This document shows positions 19,594 to 29,259 of a stretch of 64,000 nucleotides of DNA, in pieces. Position 1 is the first letter of the stretch, and each line of letters opens with the position of its first letter. A model generated the notes under the pieces. It made no database searches. It was not told where the DNA came from and saw only the letters and a program-made list of their open reading frames with translations. The DNA comes from Magnetospirillum aberrantis SpK (lineage in GTDB: Bacteria > Pseudomonadota > Alphaproteobacteria > Rhodospirillales > Magnetospirillaceae). The translations under genes and the position numbers were made by a program. The stretch spans positions 1-64,000 of the forward strand of contig NZ_JAAIYP010000026.1 of NCBI RefSeq assembly GCF_011022235.1, written 5' to 3'.

Positions 19594-20937
19594 TCAATTA
19601 TGGCTCGCCACCCACTTTTCCAGCCAGTGGATGTCGTAATTGCCGTCACAGAATTCGGCATCCCCCACCAGACGGACATGCAACGGCAAGGTGGTCTTGA
19701 CCCCGTCGATGACATATTCGCCCAAGGCGCGGCGCAGCCGCATCAGGGCTTCGTTCCGGTTCTTTCCCGACACGATCAGCTTGGCGATCATGCTGTCGTA
19801 ATGGGGCGGAATACGGTACCCGGCGTAAAGCGCCGAATCGACACGAACGCCCAGACCGCCAGGAGCATGGTAGCCGACCACGCGCCCCGGCGACGGGGTG
19901 AAGGTCACCGCATCCTCGGCGTTGACGCGGCATTCGATGGCATGCCCCTGGAACACCACGTCCTGCTGTTCGTAGCCCAGGGTCTCGCCAGCGGCGATAC
20001 GGATCTGCTCGCGCACCAGATCGATGCCGGTGACGGCCTCGGTGACCGGATGCTCGACCTGAAGGCGGGTGTTCATTTCGATGAAATAGAACTTCCCGTC
20101 CTCGTACAGATATTCGATGGTGCCGGCGTTGCGATAGCCCAGCTTGGCGATGGCCGTGCGGGTGGTCTCGCCGATGGCGATACGCTGTTCCGGGGAAAGA
20201 GCCGGCGACGGCGCCTCTTCCAGAACCTTCTGGTGGCGACGCTGAAGCGAGCAGTCGCGCTCGCCCAGATGCACCACGTTGCCGTAATTGTCGGCCAGGA
20301 CCTGCATCTCGATGTGCCGGGGCTTGCCGAGATACTTTTCCATATAGACGTCGGGATTGCCGAACGCCGCCTTGGCCTCGTTGCGGGCCAGACGGAACGC
20401 CTCGCGCAGTTCATCGGCGTTGCGGGCCACCTTCATGCCCTTGCCGCCGCCACCGGCGGTGGCCTTGATCAACACTGGATAACCGATGCTCTCGGCGCAT
20501 TCGAGCGCGTCCTGATCGGTGTCCAGCGCCCCTTCGGACCCCGGAACACACGGGATGCCGGCCGACTTCACCGCCTGCTTGGCGGTGATCTTGTCGCCCA
20601 TCATGCGGATGTGGTCCGGGCTGGGGCCGATGAAGGTGAAGCCGTGTTCTTCGACCATGGCGGCGAAGTCGGCGTTTTCCGACAGGAAGCCGTAACCGGG
20701 ATGGATGGCGTCCGCCCCGGTGATGGTCGCCGCCGACAGGATCGCCGCCTTGTTGAGGTACGAGTCCTTGCCGGACGGCGGACCGATGCACACCGCCTCG
20801 TCGGCAAGACGCACGTGCATGGCGTCGTTGTCGGCTGTGGAGTGCACGGCCACCGTGCGGATGCCCATCTCACGGCAGGCGCGATGGATACGCAGAGCGA
20901 TTTCGCCGCGATTGGCGATCAGGACCTTCTCGAACAT
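19594..20937 (-). CDS. accC: Acetyl-CoA carboxylase, biotin carboxylase subunit
   Basis: 447 residues, normal length. [20 protein letters not shown] at the start, the ATP-grasp loop [12 protein letters not shown] (about 160-171) and the catalytic segment [18 protein letters not shown] are all present. It carboxylates the biotin on AccB in the first step of fatty-acid synthesis. It is last in the operon aroQ-accB-accC, the common alphaproteobacterial order, and is followed by the hairpin at 19557-19585. Confidence 0.96.
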   Translation of the reverse strand: MFEKVLIANRGEIALRIHRACREMGIRTVAVHSTADNDAMHVRLADEAVCIGPPSGKDSYLNKAAILSAATITGADAIHPGYGFLSENADFAAMVEEHGFTFIGPSPDHIRMMGDKITAKQAVKSAGIPCVPGSEGALDTDQDALECAESIGYPVLIKATAGGGGKGMKVARNADELREAFRLARNEAKAAFGNPDVYMEKYLGKPRHIEMQVLADNYGNVVHLGERDCSLQRRHQKVLEEAPSPALSPEQRIAIGETTRTAIAKLGYRNAGTIEYLYEDGKFYFIEMNTRLQVEHPVTEAVTGIDLVREQIRIAAGETLGYEQQDVVFQGHAIECRVNAEDAVTFTPSPGRVVGYHAPGGLGVRVDSALYAGYRIPPHYDSMIAKLIVSGKNRNEALMRLRRALGEYVIDGVKTTLPLHVRLVGDAEFCDGNYDIHWLEKWVASHN

Positions 20938-20945
20938 GCGAGTCC

Positions 20946-21401
20946 CTATTCGATAATGACCAGGGGCTCGCCGAATTCGACCGGCTGGCCGTCGCTGACC
21001 AGGAGACGGGTAACCTTGCCGCCGCGCGGGGCGCGGATCGGGTTGAAGGTCTTCATCGCCTCGATCAGCATCAGGGTCTGGCCCTCGGAAACCGAGGCGC
21101 CGACGTCGATGAACTTGGCCGCGCCGGGCTCGGGCGCCAGATAGGCGACACCGACCATGGGCGACGTCACCGCGCCGGGATGGCTGGCGTCGTCGGGGAC
21201 GGCTGCCGCCGGCTGGGCGACAGGCGCGGCGGCAACGGCGGGCGCCGCCGGGATGGCGTGGTGGACGGCCATGGGCAGGCCCTGGCGAGCAACGCGGATA
21301 CGAACCGAACCGGTATCGTATTCGATCTCGGTAAGGTTGGTTTCGTCGAGCAGGTGCGCGAGTTCGCGCACCGTTTCGGAATCGATGGATTTGGTGGCCA
21401 T
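20946..21401 (-). CDS. accB: Acetyl-CoA carboxylase, biotin carboxyl carrier protein
   Basis: 151 residues. A helical N-terminus, an Ala/Pro-rich linker (about 50-75) and a biotinyl domain with the biotin-accepting lysine in IEAMKTFN (about 115-122). ATG 21401 ([11 protein letters not shown]) is chosen; an in-frame TTG 12 bp upstream has no better ribosome-binding site. It is 8 bp from both neighbours. Confidence 0.95.
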   Translation of the reverse strand: MATKSIDSETVRELAHLLDETNLTEIEYDTGSVRIRVARQGLPMAVHHAIPAAPAVAAAPVAQPAAAVPDDASHPGAVTSPMVGVAYLAPEPGAAKFIDVGASVSEGQTLMLIEAMKTFNPIRAPRGGKVTRLLVSDGQPVEFGEPLVIIE

Positions 21402-21409
21402 GTGCCTCT

Positions 21410-21856
21410 TCAACTTCCCCTGATCAGGCGCGCCAGCGCGTCAATCGCCAGAATGTAGCCGTGGCTTCCGAAGCCGCAGATCATCCCCTTGGCCGCCTTG
21501 GACACGAAGGAATGGTGGCGGAAATCTTCCCGCTGGTGGATGTTGGACAAATGCACCTCGACACACGGAACCTCGGCGGACAAAAGCGCGTCGAGGATGG
21601 CGATCGAAGTGTGGGTATAGGCCCCGGCATTGATGACGATGCCGGCCGCCCGTTCCCGTGCCCCCTGGATCCAATCCACCAGGTCGCCCTCGTGGTTGGA
21701 TTGGCGAAACTCCACGTCCAGTCCGGCCAGACCCGCGTGGCGGATGCATGCCGCCTCGATGTCGGCCAGCGTTTCACGGCCATAAACCTCGGGCTGGCGC
21801 TTGCCGAGCATGTTGAGGTTGGGGCCGTTGACGATCAGGATGATGGGGTTCGCCAT
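21410..21856 (-). CDS. aroQ: 3-Dehydroquinate dehydratase, type II
   Basis: 148 residues. [19 protein letters not shown] at the N-terminus, [31 protein letters not shown] and [18 protein letters not shown] are the family signature, with the catalytic Tyr and His present. It performs the third step of the shikimate pathway. It is first in the operon with accB and accC. Confidence 0.95.
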   Translation of the reverse strand: MANPIILIVNGPNLNMLGKRQPEVYGRETLADIEAACIRHAGLAGLDVEFRQSNHEGDLVDWIQGARERAAGIVINAGAYTHTSIAILDALLSAEVPCVEVHLSNIHQREDFRHHSFVSKAAKGMICGFGSHGYILAIDALARLIRGS

Positions 21857-22033
21857 GGGGCATTCTTATACGGCGGCGCTAGGTCCGGCGCAACGGGAAC
21901 CTGAGAGCTACGAAATATTGTTTCCCACACATTGATCGCATGGCGGCATCCCTGCGGGGTAGCCCCCGTGGCCCGGCCGTGGCACACTTGCCGCCGCGTC
22001 ATTTGGGCTGCGACTTCATTCGGGGAGATGATC

Positions 22034-22798
22034 ATGCGCAAGGTGGCAATCATTGGCGGCGGTGCCGCCGCCGTGGTGTTGGCGTTGGTGGTGGGAATCG
22101 CCGTCTTCGTCTTTTCGTCGCTCGACAGCTTGGTGAAAACCGCCATCGAGAAAGTGGGAAGCGAGGTCGCCGGCGTTCCGGTCACCGTATCCGAGGTCAA
22201 GATTTCGCTCAGCGACGGCAAGGCTTCGATCAAGGGTCTGGCTGTCGGCAATCCCAAGGGCTTCACCACCCCCAAGGCCATGAGCTTCGGCGAAATCGCC
22301 GTCGCCATCGACACCGGCTCGGTCACCGGCAATCCAGTGGTCATCAAGGACATCACGGTCGCCTCGCCCGAGATAACCGTGGAACTGGGTGAAAAAGGCA
22401 GCAATCTCGACGTCATCCAAGCCAACATCGCCGGCAAGGGCGGGAAATCCGGCGGAGAGGCTTCTTCTTCGTCCTCCTCTTCCGGTGGCGAGGAAAAGAA
22501 GCTGGTCATCGACCGGCTGGCGCTCACCAACGGCACGGTTCGCCTTGCCACCGCCCTGCCCGACGTGCAAAGCAGCGCCAAGATGGGCGACATCGTGCTG
22601 ACCGGCATCGGCCGCAAGTCGGGTGGCGCCTCCGCCTCCGAAGTGGCCGAACAATTGCTGGACGCGGTCGCCAAGAGCGCCGTCAAGAGCGCCAAGAACC
22701 TGGGCGTCGGCAATCTGGTCGATGGCGTCGCCAAGAAGGCCGGGGGCGTGGTGCCCAGCGGCACGAGCGATGCGCTGAAGGGCATGTTCGGCAAGTAA
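22034..22798 (+). CDS. AsmA-like envelope protein
   Basis: 254 residues: one N-terminal transmembrane anchor ([24 protein letters not shown], about 4-27), then beta-rich sequence with segments that recall the AsmA N-terminal domain ([27 protein letters not shown] and [13 protein letters not shown]), a Ser-rich linker near 147-155 and an Ala/Lys/Gly C-terminus. AsmA-type proteins act at the envelope in lipid or outer-membrane homeostasis. GGGGAG lies 6 nt before ATG 22034; an ATG two codons earlier is also possible. Confidence 0.65.
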   Translation: MRKVAIIGGGAAAVVLALVVGIAVFVFSSLDSLVKTAIEKVGSEVAGVPVTVSEVKISLSDGKASIKGLAVGNPKGFTTPKAMSFGEIAVAIDTGSVTGNPVVIKDITVASPEITVELGEKGSNLDVIQANIAGKGGKSGGEASSSSSSSGGEEKKLVIDRLALTNGTVRLATALPDVQSSAKMGDIVLTGIGRKSGGASASEVAEQLLDAVAKSAVKSAKNLGVGNLVDGVAKKAGGVVPSGTSDALKGMFGK

Positions 22799-22810
22799 GC
22801 CGAGGATCAA

Positions 22811-22838
22811 AGGATGCGGCGTTGCAATGCCGCATCCT
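22811..22838 (+). terminator. Hairpin between the AsmA-like gene and thiSG
   Basis: AGGATGCGGC (22811-22820) pairs perfectly with GCCGCATCCT (22829-22838) over an 8-nt loop. No T run follows, so termination is possible but not certain. It does not resemble a TPP riboswitch. Confidence 0.55.
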
Positions 22839-22892
22839 GCGCCCCATACTCCCGACCCAGATATGTCCTTGGGCTGGTTTTTCGAGGATTTC

Positions 22893-23879
22893 ATGAAGGT
22901 CAGGATCAACGGCGAGGAGCGCGTTTTCGACGCGCCCATGAGCGTCGAGGCGCTGTTGCGTCAATTGGGCATCGACCCCCGCAAGGTGGCGGTCGAGCGC
23001 AATCTGGAGATCGTTCCCAAATCCACCTACGACGCGGTGACGGTCGGCGACGGCGACCGTCTCGAGGTGGTGCACTTCATTGGTGGCGGTTCAGGAGAGC
23101 ATTTCATGGAAGATGATTTCTTCGAGGTCGCCGGGCGCAAGTTCCATTCGCGCCTGTTGGTCGGCACCGGCAAGTACAAAGATTTCGAGGAGACCGCGCG
23201 AGCCATCGAGGCATCGGGCGCCGAAATCGTCACCGTCGCGGTACGCCGCGTCAATCTGACCGATCCCAGCCAGCCCATGCTGGTGGATTACGTCAGCCCC
23301 AAGAAATACACCTTCCTGCCCAACACCGCCGGCTGCTACACCGCCGACGACGCGGTGCGCACCCTGCGCCTCGCGCGCGAGGCCGGCGGCTGGGATCTGG
23401 TCAAGCTTGAGGTCCTGGGCGATCAGAAGACCCTTTATCCCAACATGCCCGAGACGCTGAAGGCCGCCGAGGCGCTGATCCAGGACGGCTTCAAGGTCAT
23501 GGTTTATTGCTCGGACGATCCGATCCAGGCCAAGACCCTGGAACAGATGGGATGCGTGGCCATCATGCCGTTGGGCTCGCTGATCGGTTCGGGCCTGGGC
23601 ATCGTCAACCCCATCAACGTCCGCCTGATCAAGGAAAGCGTCGCCGTTCCGGTGTTGGTCGATGCCGGCGTCGGCACCGCGTCCGACGCCGCGGTGGCCA
23701 TGGAACTGGGATGCGACGGCGTCTTGATGAACACCGCCATCGCCCAGGCCAAGGACCCGATCAAGATGGCCCGCGCCATGAAGCTGGCCATCGAGGCCGG
23801 CCGCCTGGCCTATCAGGCCGGGCGCATGCCGCGGAAGCTGTACGCCGACCCCAGCTCGCCCCTGGCCGGCCTGATCTGA
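22893..23879 (+). CDS. thiSG: Fused sulfur carrier ThiS / thiazole synthase ThiG
   Basis: 328 residues in one frame. Residues 1-70 are ThiS ([15 protein letters not shown] ... [13 protein letters not shown], with the Gly-Gly that is normally the C-terminus). The rest is ThiG ([20 protein letters not shown]; the imine-forming Lys region [37 protein letters not shown]). Such bifunctional proteins are known in alphaproteobacteria. ThiS cannot have a free Gly-Gly end unless the fusion is processed. ATG 22893 is the ThiS start; a longer N-terminus from 22827 is unlikely. Confidence 0.93.
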   Translation: MKVRINGEERVFDAPMSVEALLRQLGIDPRKVAVERNLEIVPKSTYDAVTVGDGDRLEVVHFIGGGSGEHFMEDDFFEVAGRKFHSRLLVGTGKYKDFEETARAIEASGAEIVTVAVRRVNLTDPSQPMLVDYVSPKKYTFLPNTAGCYTADDAVRTLRLAREAGGWDLVKLEVLGDQKTLYPNMPETLKAAEALIQDGFKVMVYCSDDPIQAKTLEQMGCVAIMPLGSLIGSGLGIVNPINVRLIKESVAVPVLVDAGVGTASDAAVAMELGCDGVLMNTAIAQAKDPIKMARAMKLAIEAGRLAYQAGRMPRKLYADPSSPLAGLI

Positions 23880-23922
23880 CCCACCCGGTCCCCCGCCCGC
23901 GGCAAACGCCACGGGCGGGATT

Positions 23923-24327
23923 TCAGGGATTGGTCAGCAAGTTGACGTCGTGCAATCCGTGGCGTTGGATGGACGCCATCACCGTCATGGTCCGGCCGTA
24001 GCGAACCGCGTCATGGACACGGAGATAGAGGGCCGGCGGCTCGCCTTGAGCGGCCAGTTGCGCAAGGCGCAGGTCCAAACCGTCCGCATTGTCCAACCTT
24101 TCGCCGTTCCAAAACAAAGTGCCGTCGGCGTCCAGCGTCAGCCGCACCGGCGGTTGTTTCGGCGGCACCGCCGCGCTGTCCGACGGCAACGCGGTGGACA
24201 GGCTGTGCAATGGAACGGGAATGGTGACGATCAGCATGACCAGCAACACCAGCAACACGTCGATCAGCGGCGTGGTGTTGATGTCGGGAGAAGCCCCCCC
24301 GTCGTCGTCCCGGAAATAACCTTCCAT
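23923..24327 (-). CDS. exbD: ExbD-type biopolymer transport protein (second copy)
   Basis: 134 residues: short acidic N-terminus, one transmembrane helix with the essential Asp in PDINTTPLIDVLLVLLVMLI (about 13-32), then a periplasmic domain. ExbD couples the proton gradient with ExbB to energise TonB. It is the last gene of the nine-gene metal-uptake operon that begins with the TonB-dependent receptor at 32491. Two different ExbD proteins in a row are also known for Tol/Exb variants in which a heteromeric ExbD forms. Confidence 0.88.
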   Translation of the reverse strand: MEGYFRDDDGGASPDINTTPLIDVLLVLLVMLIVTIPVPLHSLSTALPSDSAAVPPKQPPVRLTLDADGTLFWNGERLDNADGLDLRLAQLAAQGEPPALYLRVHDAVRYGRTMTVMASIQRHGLHDVNLLTNP

Positions 24328-24333
24328 CGGGCG

Positions 24334-24750
24334 TCACTCCGGTCGCAGCACGAACCCCAGCCGGGTCAACCCGGCTTGGCGGCATGCATCCATGATTTTG
24401 GCCACGGCGGCGAACGGCAAGTCGGCATCGCCGCGCAATTGGATCGCCGGATGGGCCGCGGCCACCAGACGAAGCCGGTCTTGCAATTCCTCGAACCCGG
24501 ACAACGGCGTATCGTCCCAAAAGAGCCGCCCGTCGCCATCCAGGCTGAGGATCACGGTCCCGGCATCCCCCAGCAACGGCGCGGCCTGTTCCCGTGGCAG
24601 GTTGACCGGCACGCCGACGCTGATCACCGGCACGGTGATCAGGAAGATGATCAACAGGACCAACATCACGTCCACCAGCGGTGTGGTGTTGATGTCCACC
24701 ATCACCGCCTCGTCATCGTCGCCGTCGTCGGGCGGAACAGACACGGCCAT
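24334..24750 (-). CDS. exbD: ExbD-type biopolymer transport protein (first copy)
   Basis: 138 residues. The same layout as the copy downstream: MVDINTTPLVDVMLVLLIIF contains the membrane helix and the proton-carrying Asp, followed by a periplasmic domain. It lies 2 bp after exbB and 6 bp before the second exbD. Identity to the neighbour outside the helix is low, so this is an old duplication or two distinct subunits. Confidence 0.88.
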   Translation of the reverse strand: MAVSVPPDDGDDDEAVMVDINTTPLVDVMLVLLIIFLITVPVISVGVPVNLPREQAAPLLGDAGTVILSLDGDGRLFWDDTPLSGFEELQDRLRLVAAAHPAIQLRGDADLPFAAVAKIMDACRQAGLTRLGFVLRPE

Positions 24751-24752
24751 GA

Positions 24753-25466
24753 TCAGGCTGTCCGCGACGCCAGAACCGGCGCGACGGCCGGGCGTTGCCC
24801 CGGTTCGGCCCGTTCGCTCACCCGCCCGGCCAGCAACAGGACATGGGCCCCGGCGGTGAAGTCGCGCAGACTGTCCCCGGCAATTTTGTTGCGCCGATTG
24901 AGCCAGTTGTAGGCCAGCACGGCGGGGACCGCCACCGCCAACCCCAAGGCGGTCATCACCAGCGCCTCGCCCACCGGACCGGCCACCTTGTCGATGGCCG
25001 CCTGCCCCGAACGGCCGATGGCTGTCAATGCATGGTGGATGCCCCACACCGTGCCGAACAGGCCGACGAAGGGCGCGGTGGAGGCGATGGTCGCCAAAGC
25101 CGCCAGCCCCCCTTGCAATCGCCCCAAGGATCGGGCCAACGCCCGGTTCAGACCCAACGACAACATTGCATTGCGGTCCAGTTCGATGGTGGCGCCGTCA
25201 TGGCGGCGCAACGCCTCCAGACCGCTTTGGGCAATGGCGAAAAACAGCCCGTCCTCGGGCAGCGCCTCCAACGACAGACAATTGCCCAGGGCCGCCATGG
25301 CTTGTCGGGACTGTCGCAGCAGGCGGACCTGTTCCACCAGCTTGACCACCAGCACGGTCCACGAGGTCACCGACATAAGCAGCAACAGCGCCAGGGTGGC
25401 GCGGGCGACCACGTCCCCTTGGGCCCACAATTCGGGCAGACTGGTCGAGAATTCCTGCGAGATCAT
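24753..25466 (-). CDS. exbB: ExbB-type proton channel protein
   Basis: 237 residues with three transmembrane helices (about 20-42, 130-155, 170-195). The MotA/TolQ/ExbB signature is GGLAALATIASTAPFVGLFG, followed by TVWGIHHALTAIG, then VAGPVGEALVMTALGLAVAVPAV. It works with the two ExbD proteins and the TonB encoded just upstream. Confidence 0.9.
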   Translation of the reverse strand: MISQEFSTSLPELWAQGDVVARATLALLLLMSVTSWTVLVVKLVEQVRLLRQSRQAMAALGNCLSLEALPEDGLFFAIAQSGLEALRRHDGATIELDRNAMLSLGLNRALARSLGRLQGGLAALATIASTAPFVGLFGTVWGIHHALTAIGRSGQAAIDKVAGPVGEALVMTALGLAVAVPAVLAYNWLNRRNKIAGDSLRDFTAGAHVLLLAGRVSERAEPGQRPAVAPVLASRTA

Positions 25467-25470
25467 GGCA

Positions 25471-26103
25471 TCACTCCAGTTTCCAGACATAACGCAACCG
25501 TACCCAGGCCTGCCGGGGACGGCCGTCCGCCGTACCGGGCGAAAAGCGACAGCGCGACAGGGCGGACAAAGCCGCCTGATCCAGGCTTTCCGAACCGCTT
25601 GACGCTTCCAGGCGCCGGTCGGCGACCCCGCCGTCCTCGTCAATCAACAGCGCCAGCGTCACCACGCCGGTTTCATGCCGCCGCCTGGCGTCCGCCGGAT
25701 AGGCCGGTATGCGGCAAGAGATGGCCGCCGGTTCACGCCGTATCGGCCGGGACGCGACACTGGGCACGGCGGCGGGCGCGATTGTGGGTGCGGCGGCGAC
25801 CGCAGGCGCGGCACTTGCTTCGGCGGAGGGCAAAACAGATGCCGGAGATGGCGAAGGTGACGGCATCGCGGCGGAGCGCGGCCGGGATCGCGGCTTTGGG
25901 GGGCGTATTGTCGGCTTGGGCGGCGGCTCGACGACAGGCGCCGGGGCTGGGGAGGCTGGCTCGGGCTCAGCGATCAGCCGCGCTTCCAGAACGGGCAAGG
26001 TGACCTTTGGTGGCACCGTGTCGCGACCGGGGGCCAGCGCCGCCACGGCCGCCGCATGCAGACCACAAATTCCGGCCAACACCGCCCAGCGCCAACGTCT
26101 CAT
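25471..26103 (-). CDS. tonB: TonB-like energy transducer
   Basis: 210 residues: N-terminal membrane anchor (WAVLAGICGLHAAAVAALAPG), a Pro-rich spacer (about 47-110) and a C-terminal TonB domain (about 125-210: IPAYPADARRRHETGVVTLALLIDEDG, then DQAALSALSRCRF). It spans the periplasm to energise outer-membrane receptors. Its ATG overlaps the stop of the NifE-like gene by 4 bp. With ExbB and two ExbD it gives this operon its own TonB system. Confidence 0.88.
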   Translation of the reverse strand: MRRWRWAVLAGICGLHAAAVAALAPGRDTVPPKVTLPVLEARLIAEPEPASPAPAPVVEPPPKPTIRPPKPRSRPRSAAMPSPSPSPASVLPSAEASAAPAVAAAPTIAPAAVPSVASRPIRREPAAISCRIPAYPADARRRHETGVVTLALLIDEDGGVADRRLEASSGSESLDQAALSALSRCRFSPGTADGRPRQAWVRLRYVWKLE

Positions 26104-27404
26104 GCTCCACCGCCCCGCGCCCGGTGCCAGGGCGCGGCCACGCCGCCGGGGCGGCGCAAGGGATGGCGCAAGGCGCGCCGGATCTCGCCCCCCAGATTGA
26201 CCATGCCGTCATAGCCGGACAGGGCGACGCGGCGGCCGTGGGTAACATCGACCCACGGGATTCCGGTGCGAAAGGCCAGGTGACGCAAGCCATCCGACCC
26301 CAGAACCACGTCAACGCCCCCACCGGCCAGTTCGGCCTCGACCTGGGAGTCGGCGCCGCCGCCCCGAACACACTCCTCGCCCAGCAAGCGGACGGCACGG
26401 CGGCAATCCTCGTCCGAGGCCTTGCGCAGCGTGCTGCCCGCCACCTCCATTCCCAGTTCCCGCAAGGCGCCGGCCAACGCCCAGGTCTTGATGCCGCCGG
26501 CCAGCAACAGGGCACGGCGCCCCCGCAGATCGGCGAGCAAAGGCCGCAGCCGCGTCCGGGTGCTGGCCTCAAGGGCGGCGACCAAGGAATCGGCACGGGC
26601 CGGCAAATCGGTGGGACCACCCCGGTCGGCCAGCAGGTGGCAAAGCGCACGCAAGGTGGCCGCGATATTGCCCATGCCATAGAAACTGCCCTGTACGAAG
26701 GGGACGCCATGGCGTTCCCATAACCCTTCGGCCAATCCGCCCATGGCCTGTGAGCACAAGGTGACGGCGGCTCGCGCCCGATGGGCGGTGGCGATGGCGC
26801 CGATCCGGCCATCGCCGGGGATCGAGGCCAGCACCCGGATACCCAGGGCCCGCAACAGTCCCGTGGCCTGCCACACCTCGCCGGCGACGTTGTATTCACC
26901 GATCAGCACGACGTCGGTGGTGGTGGTGTGTTCCGGTTCGCGGGTGCCGATCACCTGATCCAACAGAACCCGACCCGCGGCATCCGCGCCGGTGTCGCGA
27001 CCGCCGGCAAAGCCGGGAACGTCCACCGCCACCACCGGGCGGTGGAATTGCCGGCTGAGACGGCGGCACAGGCCGTGGACGTCGTCGCCGACCATGGCCG
27101 GGACACAGGTCTGGTACACGAACACCCCAGCCGGATCGCGGGCGGCGACGACCGCCGCCACCGCCGCTTGCAGCCGGGCCTCGCCGCCGCCGATGACATC
27201 CATCTCGCGCAGATCGGTCGCCATGGCGTGGCGATGGTGGTCGGGGCCGGACCCTGGGGTCGGCCGCACCTCCCAGGCCAAGCCCTGACAGGTCACCGGA
27301 CCATGCACCAGATGCACGGCGTCGGCGATGGGCTGCAACGCCATCTTGGCGCCGCGAAAGGCGCATCCGCCCGAAGCCATCTTACGACACTTGCCACTCG
27401 TCAC
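26100..27404 (-). CDS. Orphan NifE/VnfE-like protein in a TonB/FecBCD uptake operon
   Basis: 434 residues from a GTG at 27404 that follows GGGGGGGAAC; an ATG at 27380 would remove one conserved Cys. The whole protein aligns with NifE: GGCAFRGAKMALQPIADAVH, then LVHGPVTCQG, VYQTCVPAMVGDDV, LIGEYNVAGEVW and VPFVQGSFYGMGNIAATLR. Cys6, Cys14, Cys39 and Cys100 correspond to NifE Cys25, 37, 62 and 124, so the metal-cluster ligands are kept. No NifN-like partner is beside it. It lies between the periplasmic binding protein and TonB. A scaffold or sensor for the imported metal is possible (inference); the ordinary vnfE at 42547 is a separate gene. Confidence 0.85.
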   Translation of the reverse strand: MTSGKCRKMASGGCAFRGAKMALQPIADAVHLVHGPVTCQGLAWEVRPTPGSGPDHHRHAMATDLREMDVIGGGEARLQAAVAAVVAARDPAGVFVYQTCVPAMVGDDVHGLCRRLSRQFHRPVVAVDVPGFAGGRDTGADAAGRVLLDQVIGTREPEHTTTTDVVLIGEYNVAGEVWQATGLLRALGIRVLASIPGDGRIGAIATAHRARAAVTLCSQAMGGLAEGLWERHGVPFVQGSFYGMGNIAATLRALCHLLADRGGPTDLPARADSLVAALEASTRTRLRPLLADLRGRRALLLAGGIKTWALAGALRELGMEVAGSTLRKASDEDCRRAVRLLGEECVRGGGADSQVEAELAGGGVDVVLGSDGLRHLAFRTGIPWVDVTHGRRVALSGYDGMVNLGGEIRRALRHPLRRPGGVAAPWHRARGGGA

Positions 27405-27421
27405 CGTTCCCCCCCTTCCCG

Positions 27422-28462
27422 TCAGTTGTTCATGGGGTTGCGGCGGCTGCCGTCGGGCGAACGGCCCTGCAACAACTGGCTCACGTCGCCATCGGACAGG
27501 GTCACGCGGTAGAAACGGGCGTAATAGGCCTTCACCTCGGCGGCCAGGTCGAAATCGCGGAACAGGTCGGGATAGAGCAGCTTGGCCATGAACTGCATCA
27601 GCAGAACGTTTTCCGGGCCGCCATCCCAATAAAACACCCCTTCCGGGGTGGAATGGACGCGCCCCGAGCGTACCGCCGCGACGTCTTTCCAGCGCGGATC
27701 GTCCAGCACCAGTTCCAGCGGATACTGGCGCCCCACCAGGATGACCTCGGGATCCCAGCCCAGCATGTCCTCCATGGACACGCCGCCCTTGTCGGCCAGG
27801 GACGCCCGCCCCACCACCATGTCGGCCCCGGCCAGCAATCCGGCGCCATAGGTGTAGCTGCCACGCCCCTGGGTGCTCAGCGCCTGGGGACCGCGCACGT
27901 AATAAAGCCGGGTGCGCCGCGCGGGCGGCACCTTGGCGACCCGTCCGGCGACGAAACGCACCCGCTCGTCGAAATAGGCGCACCATTCCTCGGCCCGCCG
28001 TTCGGCCTCGCCGCCCAGCGCCTTGCCGAACAGCCGCACCATGGCCTTGGCCTCGTCGGCGAATCCCTGGCCGTCGGGGCGGGCATGGCTCAGCGGCTGC
28101 GACAACAGGGCGGGAACCCCCAGTTCCGCCAGCTTGGCCCGCGTCCGTTCGGGCGCATACCGGAAAAAGGCCAATTGGGCGCCACGGGCCAACACTTCTT
28201 CCATGTTGACCTCGGCTCCGACACGCGGAATGGCGGCGGCGGCCGGGTTGGTGGCGACCAGCCAGGGGGCGGCGTTGTCGGTCATCAGCACCACCCGGTC
28301 GGCGGCCCCCAACATCAGCATCTTGGGATAGCACAGCACCTCCAGACAGGCGACGCGGTCGGCGTGGTCGGGCACCGACACCACCCGGCCGGCCATGTCC
28401 TCGATCTCGCGTCCCCAGGCCGGAGCGGCAAGCACCGTCAAAAGGATCAGCAGACGGCGCAT
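27422..28462 (-). CDS. Periplasmic binding protein, FecB/BtuF class (metal-chelate uptake)
   Basis: 346 residues: signal peptide MRRLLILLTVLAAPAWG, then a class III binding-protein fold (IEDMAGRVVSVPDHADRVACLEVLCY; WDPEVILVGRQYPLEL; VRSGRVHSTP). It would carry a ligand from the outer membrane to the permease encoded upstream. Ligands in this class include siderophores, haem, cobalamin and, for MolA, molybdate or tungstate. Its start overlaps the ATPase stop by 16 bp. It contains several Cys near the N-terminus (ACLEVLC), unusual for a periplasmic protein. Confidence 0.85.
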   Translation of the reverse strand: MRRLLILLTVLAAPAWGREIEDMAGRVVSVPDHADRVACLEVLCYPKMLMLGAADRVVLMTDNAAPWLVATNPAAAAIPRVGAEVNMEEVLARGAQLAFFRYAPERTRAKLAELGVPALLSQPLSHARPDGQGFADEAKAMVRLFGKALGGEAERRAEEWCAYFDERVRFVAGRVAKVPPARRTRLYYVRGPQALSTQGRGSYTYGAGLLAGADMVVGRASLADKGGVSMEDMLGWDPEVILVGRQYPLELVLDDPRWKDVAAVRSGRVHSTPEGVFYWDGGPENVLLMQFMAKLLYPDLFRDFDLAAEVKAYYARFYRVTLSDGDVSQLLQGRSPDGSRRNPMNN

Positions 28463-29259
28463 GACGTCCCCCCCTCCTCCCGCCCCAGCGGCAGGCACAG
28501 GCGGCGGCGTTCGTCCACCGCCACCAGACGGGTGGCGACCCCATAGGTCAGCCGCAGGTAATCCTCGGTCACCATGGCGGCCGGCGTTCCGACCCGCAAC
28601 CGCCCGGAGCGCTCCAGACAGGCGACGCGGTCGGCGTAGCACAGGGCGTGATTGGGATCGTGGGTGGTCAGCACCACCGCCATGCCCTTGTCGGCGGCCA
28701 GGGCGCGGATGCGTTCCAGCACCAGGATCTGGTTGCCGAAATCCAGGTTGGACGTCGGCTCGTCCATCACCAGCACCGCCGGCTGCTGGGCCAGGGCACG
28801 GGCAATCAGCGTCAACTGGCGCTCGCCGCCGCTGATCTCGGTATAGGCCCGTCCGGCCAAGGTGCCGACCCCCATGTCGTCCAGGGCGGCCCGCGCCAAG
28901 TCGACGTCGCGGCGCGATGGTTGGGCGAAAGGACCAAGGTGGGCGGCCCGTCCCATGGTCACCACGTCCAGCACCGAGAAAGGAAACGGCGGAGAATGGG
29001 CCTGGGGGACATATCCCATCTCGGTCGCCAGCCGCGTGGCCGGCCAGCGCGCCACGTCATGGCCGCGAACCTTGACGACCCCCGCCAACGGCGGTTGCAG
29101 CCGCAGCATGGTTTTGAACAGCGTGGTCTTGCCGATGCCGTTGGGACCAAGCAGACACAGAACCTCGCCACCACGGACGATCAGGTTGACGTGACGCAGC
29201 ACCGCCCGGCCGCCATAGCCGCAGGTGACGCCGTCCAATTCCACGAGCGGGGGGATCAT
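28447..29259 (-). CDS. FecE/BtuD-type ABC transporter ATPase
   Basis: 270 residues. Walker A GPNGIGKTT (about 37-45), signature ISGGERQLTLIARALAQ, Walker B VLVMDEPTSNLD and the H-loop TTHDPNHA. The family feature MGYVPQAHSPPFPFSVLDVVTMGR matches metal-chelate importers. The C-terminus ends CAVC, a possible extra metal site. ATG 29259 is chosen; an ATG 12 bp upstream is an alternative. It overlaps both neighbours. Confidence 0.9.
   Translation of the reverse strand: MIPPLVELDGVTCGYGGRAVLRHVNLIVRGGEVLCLLGPNGIGKTTLFKTMLRLQPPLAGVVKVRGHDVARWPATRLATEMGYVPQAHSPPFPFSVLDVVTMGRAAHLGPFAQPSRRDVDLARAALDDMGVGTLAGRAYTEISGGERQLTLIARALAQQPAVLVMDEPTSNLDFGNQILVLERIRALAADKGMAVVLTTHDPNHALCYADRVACLERSGRLRVGTPAAMVTEDYLRLTYGVATRLVAVDERRRLCLPLGREEGGTSCAVC

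Noticed and set aside
22799-22892. TPP riboswitch before thiSG
   Set aside because: Only 94 bp with one simple hairpin; the conserved CUGAGA and ACCUGAUC elements are not seen.
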